DNA of 37,972 bases from a virus. The position numbers were made by a program, and so were the translations under genes. Below the pieces are notes generated by a model. That model was given only the letters and a program-made list of their open reading frames with translations. It was not told where the DNA came from and searched no databases. Below, in pieces: positions 5,581 through 13,516 of the stretch. Where the stretch lies: IMG/VR virus record IMGVR_UViG_3300005355_000390, positions 1-37,972 of that record; one strand, written 5' to 3'. How positions within the stretch are numbered: the stretch's first letter is position 1; the number at the start of each line of letters is the position of its first letter.

Positions 5581-5784
5581 TCACTCCTCCGAGAACTCGA
5601 AGCGGTGAAGGAGCGCGCCGTCCCTGTGGACCTCGACGTATCCGCTCCCATCGGCCCGAACGAAGGCCGTGGAGAACGTGCGCCACGTATTGGCCTGAGC
5701 TTCGGAAGCCCGGGCGCCGAGCCGGTGGGCTTCCTTCTCGCGTGAGGAATCAAGGCCGCGACACTTCGCAATCGTGGCGGCCAT
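5581..5784 (-). CDS. Hypothetical protein coupled to radC
   Basis: A 67-residue protein, not recognised. An N-terminal helical, charged segment (SSREKEAHRLGARASEAQAN) is followed by a beta-like end (TFSTAFVRADGSGYVEVHRDG, LHRFEFSEE). Its ATG shares a base with the radC stop (TGATG), so it is very likely translated with radC. Confidence 0.55.
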   Translation of the reverse strand: MAATIAKCRGLDSSREKEAHRLGARASEAQANTWRTFSTAFVRADGSGYVEVHRDGALLHRFEFSEE

Positions 5785-6284
5785 CAGAGCATCCCCTTTT
5801 CCTTCAGGGACGCGAAGCCCTCCCGCGAAATCACGATGTGGTCGTAAAGCGGGATGCCGAGCAGATCGGCGGCCTTGCTGACGGCGCGGGTGAATTCGAC
5901 ATCGTCCGACGACGGAACAAGCGTCCCGCTCGGATGGTTGTGTACGAGCAGGAAGCCCAAGGCCTGATGGACGATCGCGGGGCGGAGAATCTCTCTCGGA
6001 TGACTCCTTGTGGTGTTCAGCGACCCTATCGAGATTACTTCACGCGCGAGCAGGTAGTTTTGGGAATCGAGATAGAGCCCGATCAAGTGCTCCTGTTTCT
6101 TCGCGGCGTAGTCTCGAACGACGGCGAAGGCATCGGCCGGAGTTTGAACACGAGCGCGGGCGGCCGTGTTCTCCTGAACCCTCCAGGAAAGCTCGAAGAG
6201 GGCGGCCAGCAGTTCCGGCTTCGAATGTCCTCGAATCCGCTTCAATAACTCCCTGGGATCTCGTGGCGGTTTCGTTCTGTACAT
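5784..6284 (-). CDS. radC: RadC-family JAB-domain protein
   Basis: A 166-residue protein with the RadC JAB/MPN metal-site signature LVHNHPSG followed by DDVEFT (about 113-130), ahead of LLGIPLYDHIVIS and a C-terminal FASLKEKG, all characteristic of the family. It is shorter than chromosomal RadC (about 220 residues) because the helix-hairpin-helix N-terminal part is replaced by a short helical region. The biochemical role of RadC is unsettled; mobile elements often carry it. AAGGAGG lies 9 nt before the ATG. It is divergent from the small-terminase gene, with two operator motifs in the 83-bp gap, and heads a three-gene unit. Confidence 0.88.
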   Translation of the reverse strand: MYRTKPPRDPRELLKRIRGHSKPELLAALFELSWRVQENTAARARVQTPADAFAVVRDYAAKKQEHLIGLYLDSQNYLLAREVISIGSLNTTRSHPREILRPAIVHQALGFLLVHNHPSGTLVPSSDDVEFTRAVSKAADLLGIPLYDHIVISREGFASLKEKGML

Positions 6285-6312
6285 GATGAGATTCCTCCTT
6301 CCTAGGTGAATG

Positions 6313-6330
6313 ACAGACGTTGTCTGTACA
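6313..6330. promoter_or_regulatory. Operator between radC and terS
   Basis: ACAGACGTTGTCTGTACA contains a perfect ACAGAC/GTCTGT inverted repeat with a 3-nt centre, and the TGTCTGTACA core shared with 99-114 and 6364-6378. It lies just downstream of the radC -10 box, where a bound protein would hinder transcription. Confidence 0.6.
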
Positions 6331-6332
6331 TC

Positions 6333-6361
6333 CGTATACGACGAAGGAATCCGCTAGACAA
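6333..6361 (-). promoter_or_regulatory. radC promoter
   Basis: On the minus strand TTGTCT (6361-6356), 17 nt, TATACG (6338-6333). Each box matches the sigma-70 consensus at four of six positions. The operator at 6313-6330 covers the expected transcription start. Confidence 0.5.
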
Positions 6362-6363
6362 GG

Positions 6364-6378
6364 GACAATGTCTGTACA
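6364..6378. promoter_or_regulatory. Operator over the start of the small-terminase gene
   Basis: GACAATGTCTGTACA shares 14 bases (ACAATGTCTGTACA) with the int operator. It covers the ATG at 6368 and the end of the radC -35 box, so a bound protein could affect both directions. Confidence 0.55.
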
Positions 6379-7012
6379 AATACCAGAAGAGAGGCAAGAC
6401 CTAACGCGCAAGCAAGCGGCAGTAGTGGAGGCCTTGCTGGACCCTGCAAACGACAGCATGCGGGCCGTTGCTCAGAAGGCATGCGTAAACGGGACCAGTG
6501 TCTACGAGATCCGACAGAAACCGAACGTTCAGAGAGCCCTACAAGCCGAGCTTGACCGCCGCTCGAAAATCGGCTCCACCGCTGAACGGATCGTGCGGCA
6601 GGCTCTGCGCAAGCTCGAAGGCTACCTAAACGGCCGTCCCGACGGGGTAGAACTCACCCGGGCGGAGTTCGAAGCCCTCGGAGCCCTCTGCAAGCTCTCG
6701 AACGACATTCGAAAGACCGAAGCGGAGATAGGCTCGGACTCATCGGAAGAGATCCCCCGGGAAGAGCGGCTCCGAGCGGGCGCGCAGATCGCCCGCGGCG
6801 TCCTCGTCGGAGTGCTCGTAGTTACAGCGCGGCCGGAGATTGCCGGAGAACTCACCGCGAAACTACAAACGATCCTCGAGCGTGCGGGCGTACCGCTTCC
6901 GTTCCGTGAGCGTTGTACTCGGGATCAAACGCTCAGCGAAGCTCAGGCCCCCGAGGCCCTCACGTCACCGCAAGGCGAAGCGATAGACGCGGAAGTGATT
7001 ACGGGTCAATGA
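6368..7012 (+). CDS. Probable terminase small subunit
   Basis: A 214-residue protein with an N-terminal helix-turn-helix-like segment (about 11-60: LTRKQAAVVEALL, AVAQKACVNGTSVYEI, PNVQRALQAEL) resembling the DNA-binding end of phage small terminases, followed by helical oligomerisation-type sequence and an acidic tail. It precedes the large terminase, the usual place for this gene, although a reversed channel gene lies between. The ATG at 6368 is preferred to a longer frame since AAGGGA precedes it closely, though the spacing is short. A transcriptional regulator is the alternative. An operator covers the start codon. Confidence 0.6.
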   Translation: MSVQIPEERQDLTRKQAAVVEALLDPANDSMRAVAQKACVNGTSVYEIRQKPNVQRALQAELDRRSKIGSTAERIVRQALRKLEGYLNGRPDGVELTRAEFEALGALCKLSNDIRKTEAEIGSDSSEEIPREERLRAGAQIARGVLVGVLVVTARPEIAGELTAKLQTILERAGVPLPFRERCTRDQTLSEAQAPEALTSPQGEAIDAEVITGQ

Positions 7013-7140
7013 CATGGAGCGACGCGCTATCAAGTCCGCGCGATCGGCAGCGGATCGAGCAACGCGGCAGACCCACGGGTCCCGGGGTTATCCCGCGTGC
7101 GCACATGGCGCTTCGCGCTGACCCCACGACAAATTTTTGA
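7009..7140 (+). CDS. Possible 43-residue overlapping gene
   Basis: An ATG overlaps the stop of the small-terminase gene as ATGA, and a frame of 43 codons follows (MTWSDALSSPRDRQRIEQRG onward). It is Arg/Pro-rich and not recognised. It could be a tiny gene, or what remains of sequence between the terminase genes before the channel gene was inserted. The rest of the gap to 7208 shows nothing clear. Confidence 0.3.
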   Translation: MTWSDALSSPRDRQRIEQRGRPTGPGVIPRAHMALRADPTTNF

Positions 7141-7208
7141 GGTCTTGTAGAACGTTGAACATACAACCTCTGATTGGCTCGGCGTCGGTACGAAGGCAGG
7201 GAGATGCC

Positions 7209-7844
7209 CTATGAGGACGTGTCTTTCTCCGTTTCATCGAGCGTCTTTGGCCTCGGGAGAAAGGCAATGATCCTGGCGAAAATGACGAGCGTCATGAACA
7301 CTGCAACCAAAAGATGGGCGATGACCAATGCTTGTCCAGTACACGCATTCGGTGCGATGTCGCCATATCCGACCGTGGTCATCGTGACCATGCTGTAGTA
7401 GAGCGCTCCGATAGGCGTTGCAAGATGATCCTTTCCCACAAACGAGTCACGAAGGTACGAGTACGCTGCAGCGAACCAGATGACTGCCTCCACGTAGTTG
7501 TGAAGAGCGAGAACGACAGTTCGACGGTAACTGCGGAGGGCATAGTCCGAAACTCGACCGGGGTGGTTGTACGGATCCAACAGGACAACTCTTGCCTGAT
7601 AGGTCGTGACCTCCAGTAATCGAATGGCTGCGTAAATCATGAGGCAGAGCTTTAGTGGATTCAGGCCGTCGCTCGTGACGAGAATAAGCGTAACGCCGGC
7701 CACGATTGGATTCAGGAGCACCCACGCATCTACCCAGCCATAAGTGCGTAACGCTGGACGTAGTCTCCAAATCCAATGCAGCGGCGACAGCCACCTAGCG
7801 GCACTGAGAATTCGGTCCCATAGTCGTATGACAAAAGAGTCCAC
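7209..7844 (-). CDS. Potassium channel protein
   Basis: A 211-residue membrane protein with the canonical potassium selectivity filter TTVGYGD (156-162) behind a pore helix (GALYYSMVTM). Hydrophobic segments lie at about 39-57, 63-79, 109-130 and 170-195, so it has two N-terminal spans, then an outer helix, pore and inner helix as in Ion_trans_2 channels. It should conduct K+ across the host inner membrane. The GTG start has GGAGG 9 nt upstream. It is reversed within the packaging genes, separating small and large terminase, which marks it as an inserted accessory gene. No RCK or cyclic-nucleotide domain is present. Confidence 0.92.
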   Translation of the reverse strand: MDSFVIRLWDRILSAARWLSPLHWIWRLRPALRTYGWVDAWVLLNPIVAGVTLILVTSDGLNPLKLCLMIYAAIRLLEVTTYQARVVLLDPYNHPGRVSDYALRSYRRTVVLALHNYVEAVIWFAAAYSYLRDSFVGKDHLATPIGALYYSMVTMTTVGYGDIAPNACTGQALVIAHLLVAVFMTLVIFARIIAFLPRPKTLDETEKDTSS

Positions 7845-7885
7845 AGCAATGATCCTCCGCAGAACAGCTACTCTGCCGAAGTACC

Positions 7886-9547
7886 GTGTGGTCAGTCAAG
7901 ACAGGTGGTAATCCCGGTAGTTTGAGCACCCTCGCACGAATCAACCAACAGAGACAGCGGACCGAGGCGCGGCGCAAGTCGGTTGACGACCTCAACCACC
8001 TCTGCGTGGACAAGCTGGGGATCGGTGTCCTCCGCGGCGGGTTCAGCCGAGAGATGTGCTCCTTCCTCGATGAGAACAGACGCGAGTCGCGAGTTCTCCT
8101 GCTGGCGCCCCGCTTCTCCTACAAGACGCTGACAGTCAAGGGCCGGATCATCCAGGAGATCCTCGACAACCCGCACGTCACCATCGGCTACGTCCACCAC
8201 ACGCTCGAGAAGGCCATCCAGGTCGTCAACGAGGTGGGTGAGCTGCTCCTGAAGAGCCCGGAGATCCGCGAGCTGCTCCCAGAGGGCAATCGGCCGCCGA
8301 CGAGAGGGAAGTGGCTCAAGGACGGGGAGTTCATGCTGCCCGGCCGCGGGTTCGGCAACCGGCAGCCGACGCTCAAGGCGTTCTCCACCGGGATGGATCT
8401 GACCGGTCAACACTTCTCACTCCTGATCGGGGACGACCTGATCTCGAAGCGGGCTGTGGAGGAGTTGAAGGGCGTCGAGTACATCACGCGCTGGTGGACG
8501 AGTACCGCGGTTCCGGTCATCGGCGCCACGGGGCGAGCGCTTCTGGTCGGTACGCGGTGGAGCTACGACGACCTCTACGGGGACGCGCTCAAGTCGCCTC
8601 TGTGGAAGTGCTTGCTCCGGGGAATCCTCGAGAGCGAGAAGCACCCAGACCCCCAGGGCCAGCCCATCGAACTGATGGTGCTGCTCAATCCGGATGATCA
8701 CCAAGGAGCGATGCGCCCGCTCAGCAAGGACGACGTCATCCGCTACAAGATGCCGCCCCCGGATGGGATGGGCGCTGACTTCGCGCCCCAGATGTTGAAC
8801 CTTCCGGAACCTGAGGGCGGCCGGCCTTGGATTCCGGCGACCCACGAGCACTTCGTTCGACTCGAGGACATCAGCGACTTCATCCGGCAGGTGATCATCC
8901 TGACCGACCCGGCGCCGCGGGGCTTCGGCAAGTACGACGCGAAGTCCGCCGAGCACGATTTCTGGGCCATCTCCGTCGTCGGCTACTACCAGGACGCGCC
9001 GAACATCATGAAGCGCACCCTGCTCGACGGGTGTGCGTCGAAGGATTGGATCGTCGACAACGGGATGCTCCAAATTATCCGCCTGCTACGGAGATGGAGC
9101 GCGTACAACGCCCTAGTCGTCGGTATCGAAGAGCCCCTTGGAGCGGCCCACAACGCCCGATTCTTCTGCACGAAGCTCGAGGAGATGGCGAGGGGCCGGC
9201 AGCGCGTGGAGGCCGTTCCCTTCCGAAGCACGCACAGGGGCAAGCGGGCACGCTTTGCTGATCTTTTCTCGCTCGCCGAGACCGGTTTCTTCACGATCGC
9301 GGACTCCTGCCCAACGGACTACCGCAACCTGTTCCTGGCTCAGGTCCGTGCCCATCCGCACCAGGCCGAAGGCCACGACGATGCGGCGGACGCGACGGCC
9401 TACGTGGACGATCCCGCGCTCGAGGACTTCATCCCCAAGGCGGCCATCGCTCGCAAGCGCCGGCTCGACGGCTTCGACCCCTACAACCTGATGCCTAACG
9501 AGGACGAAGACGCCTACGTCCAGCGGTCGCGGTACTTCGGAATCTGA
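7886..9547 (+). CDS. terL: Terminase large subunit
   Basis: A 553-residue DNA-packaging motor. The ATPase half has a Walker A-like LLLAPRFSYKT (71-81), a Walker B SLLIGDD (178-184) and a coupling-motif candidate VGTRW (221-225). The nuclease half has the RNase H-like acidic sites ILTDPAP (D341), VGIEE (about 415) and HDDAADA (about 498). It cuts and pumps phage DNA into proheads through the portal. The Walker A has FSYKT in place of the usual GxGKT/S, a variant known in TerL proteins. GTG at 7886 lacks a clear ribosome-binding site; a TTG at 7922 is an alternative. The channel gene lies directly upstream, divergent. Confidence 0.93.
   Translation: MWSVKTGGNPGSLSTLARINQQRQRTEARRKSVDDLNHLCVDKLGIGVLRGGFSREMCSFLDENRRESRVLLLAPRFSYKTLTVKGRIIQEILDNPHVTIGYVHHTLEKAIQVVNEVGELLLKSPEIRELLPEGNRPPTRGKWLKDGEFMLPGRGFGNRQPTLKAFSTGMDLTGQHFSLLIGDDLISKRAVEELKGVEYITRWWTSTAVPVIGATGRALLVGTRWSYDDLYGDALKSPLWKCLLRGILESEKHPDPQGQPIELMVLLNPDDHQGAMRPLSKDDVIRYKMPPPDGMGADFAPQMLNLPEPEGGRPWIPATHEHFVRLEDISDFIRQVIILTDPAPRGFGKYDAKSAEHDFWAISVVGYYQDAPNIMKRTLLDGCASKDWIVDNGMLQIIRLLRRWSAYNALVVGIEEPLGAAHNARFFCTKLEEMARGRQRVEAVPFRSTHRGKRARFADLFSLAETGFFTIADSCPTDYRNLFLAQVRAHPHQAEGHDDAADATAYVDDPALEDFIPKAAIARKRRLDGFDPYNLMPNEDEDAYVQRSRYFGI
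7894..7899 (-). promoter_or_regulatory. Possible -35 box for the channel gene
   Basis: TTGACT on the minus strand, 50 bp upstream of the GTG start. The corresponding -10 is weak (CAGAGT at 18 nt). A dyad GCAGA/TCTGC (7859-7863 and 7872-7876) lies between promoter and gene and may be an operator. Confidence 0.3.
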
Positions 9548-9550
9548 GTC

Positions 9551-10261
9551 ATGGAAGCTGTCGAGAGCATTCCCAAGATCAGCATCCACTCCGACGAGGC
9601 GATAGACGCCCTGTGCCGGAGGATCGTCGTCGCCGTTCCGTTCCAGGACAGCCGCGGAGTGCATCCCGAGCTTCAGGACATGCTGTTCCGGTGGAAGGCC
9701 TCGGGCGTGGAGACCATCCGCTTTGCGAACAGCGGCGGGTTCCTGGACGTCGTTCGCGCCCACGCGGCCCATGTCTTCGTCGGGGAGCACCGGGACCGGG
9801 ACATCCTGGTCATGATCGACAGCGACGTGGTCCCAGAAGATCCCGCCTCGGTCATCGAACTCGCCACGTGGGAGGCTCCGGTGGTTGCGGCCGTCTGCGT
9901 CATCCGCAATCCCAAGGGCGAGCTGGTCGCGAACTTCGCGCATCAGGGGCCATGGGGTAACCGCAGTCCCCGACTGGGACAGCACGATCTGCCCTCGCAG
10001 GGCCTGGTGGAGGCTATTTGGATCGGGACCGGGATGGTCGCCATCCGCCGCGAGGCGCTCGAGAAGATCGTGGATCCGTTCCTGCTGCCCGACTCCATTC
10101 GCAAGGAAGCGGTCCGAACCGGTGTCTTGGCTGAGGCCGAGGACCAGTACTTCTCCCGGCAGGCACGCGAGGCCGGCCTTCAGCTTTTTGTGGATCCTGC
10201 TGTGCGGCCAGAACACTACAAGGTGGGTCCACTCGCCTGGAAGGACGCGGACTCCAAGTAA
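9551..10261 (+). CDS. Glycosyltransferase-like protein (GT-A fold)
   Basis: A 236-residue protein resembling GT-A glycosyltransferases: an N-terminal strand IVVAVPFQDS, then ILVMIDSDVVPEDP (about 79-92) with the DxD-type metal and nucleotide-sugar site, VVAAVCVIRNP, an aromatic GTGMVAIRREAL segment, and a late EDQYFSRQAREAG acceptor-side motif. It probably transfers a sugar to a phage or host component; the substrate is unknown. It sits between terL and portal with 3 bp before and none after (TAAATG), so it belongs to the morphogenesis operon rather than to a surface-modification cassette. Confidence 0.7.
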   Translation: MEAVESIPKISIHSDEAIDALCRRIVVAVPFQDSRGVHPELQDMLFRWKASGVETIRFANSGGFLDVVRAHAAHVFVGEHRDRDILVMIDSDVVPEDPASVIELATWEAPVVAAVCVIRNPKGELVANFAHQGPWGNRSPRLGQHDLPSQGLVEAIWIGTGMVAIRREALEKIVDPFLLPDSIRKEAVRTGVLAEAEDQYFSRQAREAGLQLFVDPAVRPEHYKVGPLAWKDADSK

Positions 10262-12142
10262 ATGCCGATCAACCAGAAACAGCTCGAAGACGAGTCAGCC
10301 CTTCGCTGGACCCGTGCGTTCGTGGAGCACTCGGACCAGCACCGCCGGCAGCTGGGGCTGTACCAGGTTTGGGAGGAAGTCCTCACCTCCTACCTCGTGA
10401 GCCCCGAGTACAGCTCGAGCGGCAACACATCGTTGCCCCTGGGCTCGGCCCATCTGAAGCGGTCCAGCCGTGGCAATCCGGGACGGGACAACCCAGTTGC
10501 GGGATCAGAGACTCGCGAGCTGGTCGATGTTCTGTGCGCGAAGCTCATGCTCGCGCTCTTCGGCGGGACTCGCGATTTCGCCGGGGCAAAGCGCCGAGGG
10601 CAAGAGGACGCCAAGGCAGCTCGCACGGTCTCCGATCTCGTCCGCTACGTGTTCGGTCGCTCGGGCCACTACTTCAGCCTGAACACCGCAATCAAAGATT
10701 GCACGCTCTTCGGAACCGGCATCGTCTTTGGGACCTGGTGTCTCGAGGAAGGGCCGGTCACGAAGTACTCGATCGAGCGTCTCGGCGGCTTCGAGAGCGT
10801 CAACCCCTACACGACCAACGGCGCCTTCTACGACGACCTCAAGCTGCGGCGGTTGGACCCGGTGGACTTCTACGACTGTCCCGGATACGACCTCATCCAA
10901 GACATGCCCGGGGTGGCAAGACGCTTCACGATGACCCCGCCCGAGGCACTCGCGTACGCCAAGCGGGGCAAGTACGGCTTTGACGAAGCCGCCGTCAAGG
11001 AAGCGATATCGAAGGCTCCCGGCACGGACGAGAAGAGATCCACGGACACCAGCTGGCGCCGCGATCGTGTGCAGTCCGAGAAACCGCACCCGGACCTGAA
11101 GGTCATGACGGGCCTCGAGTACTGGGGTCAGGTGCCGTGGCTTCCTGCCGATGGCGAGCGCTGGCGCATCCTGACGGTTCTCAACGGCATCGTCGTCAGA
11201 AACGTCCCGTGGTTCTTGCCGGAGCGGGAGCTGCCGTTCTACGACATCCGCGCCAACGTGATCGGTGGGCGGTTCTGGGGGCTCAGCCCCGCCGAAGCTG
11301 TCCGCTTTCAGCAGGACGCGGCCAACGCCCTCTTGATGTTGCTCATGGACGGAACGATCCGCTCCGTTCATCCGCCCATCATCCATGACCGGAACGACAT
11401 TCTCGACAAGGCCGCGCTGCGTGCGTGGCGTCCGGACACCCTGATTGCGTCGGACTACCCCGATCGGATCAAGACTTTGACTTACGGCGCCAACTTCCCT
11501 CAGGGCTGGAGCATGCGCGGAGCGCTCCAGAACGAGATCCAGCGCAACTCGGGAGCCCTCGGTTCGATCGCCGGCTACGGGCTCGGAATCAATCGAGCCT
11601 CAGCGACGGAGGCCAATCAGACGTTCCAGATGGCCCTCGATCGGCCCGAGTGGATGGCTCAGCTCATCGAGAAGGAGAGCCTTCCTCGGCTCGGCCGCGG
11701 GATCCTGCGCTTCTATCAGATGTTCTTGCCGGACTCGCAGGCCCTTGCTGATCGCATCGGGCAGCGTCCGGACCCCGTGCAGCTCGAGCAGATTCACGGG
11801 GACTGGGACGTCGAGTTCCTTGGCTCGCGCAACGCCCAGTCGCTTCAAGCGAGGCTCTCAGCCTTCGATCGGATCCTGGCGTTCAGCATGAACGGCATGG
11901 GTGGCGTTCAGATTCCGATGGACAAGCTGATCGTCCAGTACCTGGAGGACACGGGCTACGACGAGATTGCGCAGGACGTGGGTGACCCCGAAGTCATCTT
12001 CCAGAACGTGATGATGTCCCACATGACAAACGGTCAACGAGGCATGCCCGGGCAGTTTCAACCCAAGGCGCCCGGCGGGAACATCGCACAGCAGGCGGGC
12101 GCCGAGATTCCAATGAGCGCGGGTGGTGAGGTGATTCAGTGA
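10262..12142 (+). CDS. Portal (head-tail connector) protein
   Basis: A 626-residue protein in the portal position between large terminase and scaffold. Its size and pattern fit podovirus portals: an N-terminal helical region, a long segment with TLFGTGIVFGTWCLEEG (about 155), a central RRLDPVDFYDCPGYDLIQDMPG, an ALLMLLMDGTIRSVHPPI segment (about 355-372) and a C-terminal helical, Gln-rich tail. Twelve copies would form the ring for DNA entry and tail attachment. It begins immediately after the previous stop and ends overlapping the next GTG (GTGA). Confidence 0.85.
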   Translation: MPINQKQLEDESALRWTRAFVEHSDQHRRQLGLYQVWEEVLTSYLVSPEYSSSGNTSLPLGSAHLKRSSRGNPGRDNPVAGSETRELVDVLCAKLMLALFGGTRDFAGAKRRGQEDAKAARTVSDLVRYVFGRSGHYFSLNTAIKDCTLFGTGIVFGTWCLEEGPVTKYSIERLGGFESVNPYTTNGAFYDDLKLRRLDPVDFYDCPGYDLIQDMPGVARRFTMTPPEALAYAKRGKYGFDEAAVKEAISKAPGTDEKRSTDTSWRRDRVQSEKPHPDLKVMTGLEYWGQVPWLPADGERWRILTVLNGIVVRNVPWFLPERELPFYDIRANVIGGRFWGLSPAEAVRFQQDAANALLMLLMDGTIRSVHPPIIHDRNDILDKAALRAWRPDTLIASDYPDRIKTLTYGANFPQGWSMRGALQNEIQRNSGALGSIAGYGLGINRASATEANQTFQMALDRPEWMAQLIEKESLPRLGRGILRFYQMFLPDSQALADRIGQRPDPVQLEQIHGDWDVEFLGSRNAQSLQARLSAFDRILAFSMNGMGGVQIPMDKLIVQYLEDTGYDEIAQDVGDPEVIFQNVMMSHMTNGQRGMPGQFQPKAPGGNIAQQAGAEIPMSAGGEVIQ

Positions 12143-12432
12143 GCTACGTGTCGTCGCTGTTGAAGCTCCGCCGAGCCCGTGAGGAAAAGCCTGACGTCAA
12201 AGAGCTGGCGGAGATCGAGGCCTTTGCACGCTTCGCAGCCGAGCCCTACTACGAGATCTTCATGAAGCGCCTGGAACAGAAGGCGCTCCATGAGGGTTTG
12301 GGGCTGACGGACAGCGAGGCGCTACGAGTTTCACAGGGGAAGCGAGAAGCCTTCCTCGAAATCATCAAGGACAACAAGCGGCTCGAGATGATCGCTCGCG
12401 AGCGTCTCGGCTCAGAGCCCGCGGAAGAATAA
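12139..12432 (+). CDS. Small hypothetical morphogenesis protein
   Basis: A 97-residue, highly charged, helical protein (KELAEIEAFARFAAEPYY, KREAFLEIIKDNKRLEMI) without a recognised domain. The GTG start overlaps the portal stop as GTGA. Its place between portal and scaffold suggests a head-assembly helper. Confidence 0.65.
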   Translation: MSYVSSLLKLRRAREEKPDVKELAEIEAFARFAAEPYYEIFMKRLEQKALHEGLGLTDSEALRVSQGKREAFLEIIKDNKRLEMIARERLGSEPAEE

Positions 12433-12495
12433 CGGGCAACACCGACCTTGGGGCGCACGTAAGTCCGGACCCTGGGGCGCTGGAGAAGCAAGATC

Positions 12496-13482
12496 ATGGG
12501 CAAGCTCAGTAGAGCGGAAGCAATGGAAGCGTTCGAGAAGGGTCCCAGCGCGGACACTCGAATCAACTTCGAGAAGGAAATGGAAAAGATTGCCGCTAGT
12601 CTCGATACCGGGACCAGCGGAAACCAGGGCAAGCAAGACGCGGACGACTCCGAGGCCGAAGTCCTCACCATCGAAGTACCGCAGGACACGCCCTCCTCCG
12701 AAGACGCCGCGGCTGGCAAGGACAAGAAGACCGAGGCCAGCCCCGAGCATAGGAAGAGCGATACCGACGCCTCTGCTAGTCAGGACACCCAGAAGGGCGA
12801 CAAGCCCAAGACCGAGACCGTAGATCCACTCGAGGCTCGGCTCGAACTCATGGAGCGCGAGGCGAAGCTCCAGGAGCTGCGCGACGAGCGCCGAGATCTC
12901 GAGATCGAGAAGTGGAAGAACCTTGCACGTACCCGAGCCAGCGAGATCGGGAACCTCCGCAAGACCAAGCCCAAGCCCGGAAGCGATGAGCTTGACGAGC
13001 TGGTGGACGCCGTCGCCGAGACCGAGGGTGAGAAGCCCCCGGCCGCCGACGATTCTTGGCGGAGGATGGTCAATGAAGAGCTGATCGAGAAAGCACGGTG
13101 GGACGAGCTGCGGAAGTTTCACGACGAGAACCGCACGGCCGACAAGGACGATGTTGCTCAGATGATCCCTTGGATCGAAGCCCACAAGATGGACTACGCC
13201 GAGGAACTCAACAGCAACAGTCCGAAGGTCGTCCGCCGCGCCTACAACATGCTCCTTCGTGAAGCCTACATCGCCGTCCGCGAGGAAAAGTACGTTGGGG
13301 AACTGAACGGTCTCAAGGAACGCCGGACCAAGCACGAAGCAGATCTGAAAGAGAAGAAGCAGGGGGCATTCGTCTCCGGCGGCTCTTCCAGCGATGCGGA
13401 AGCGACCGGCAAGCCCAAGGTCGTCAAGTCCATCAAGGACCTGAGTGACGACGAACTGAGGGCCGCGCTCAACAGACGCTGA
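12496..13482 (+). CDS. Scaffold-like protein
   Basis: A 328-residue protein, directly before the major capsid gene. It is acidic, Lys/Glu/Asp-rich and low in hydrophobics; residues 50-110 are disordered (Ser, Asp, Lys) and about 110-160 form a strong coiled coil (LEARLELMEREAKLQELRDE). The C-terminus ends in a charged helix (SIKDLSDDELRAALNRR), like the capsid-binding end of scaffolds. It is expected to guide coat assembly and then leave. The assignment rests on position and composition. Confidence 0.7.
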   Translation: MGKLSRAEAMEAFEKGPSADTRINFEKEMEKIAASLDTGTSGNQGKQDADDSEAEVLTIEVPQDTPSSEDAAAGKDKKTEASPEHRKSDTDASASQDTQKGDKPKTETVDPLEARLELMEREAKLQELRDERRDLEIEKWKNLARTRASEIGNLRKTKPKPGSDELDELVDAVAETEGEKPPAADDSWRRMVNEELIEKARWDELRKFHDENRTADKDDVAQMIPWIEAHKMDYAEELNSNSPKVVRRAYNMLLREAYIAVREEKYVGELNGLKERRTKHEADLKEKKQGAFVSGGSSSDAEATGKPKVVKSIKDLSDDELRAALNRR

Positions 13483-13516
13483 GCGCCTGACTTCAGAGAC
13501 AACGAGGTAACGCAAA

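Noticed and set aside
4992-6248. Plus-strand open frame of 418 codons opposite the ribbon-helix-helix to radC genes
   Set aside because: It runs antisense to genes with clear motifs and ribosome-binding sites; its product is Arg/Ser/Pro-rich and domain-free, as expected for a GC-rich shadow frame.
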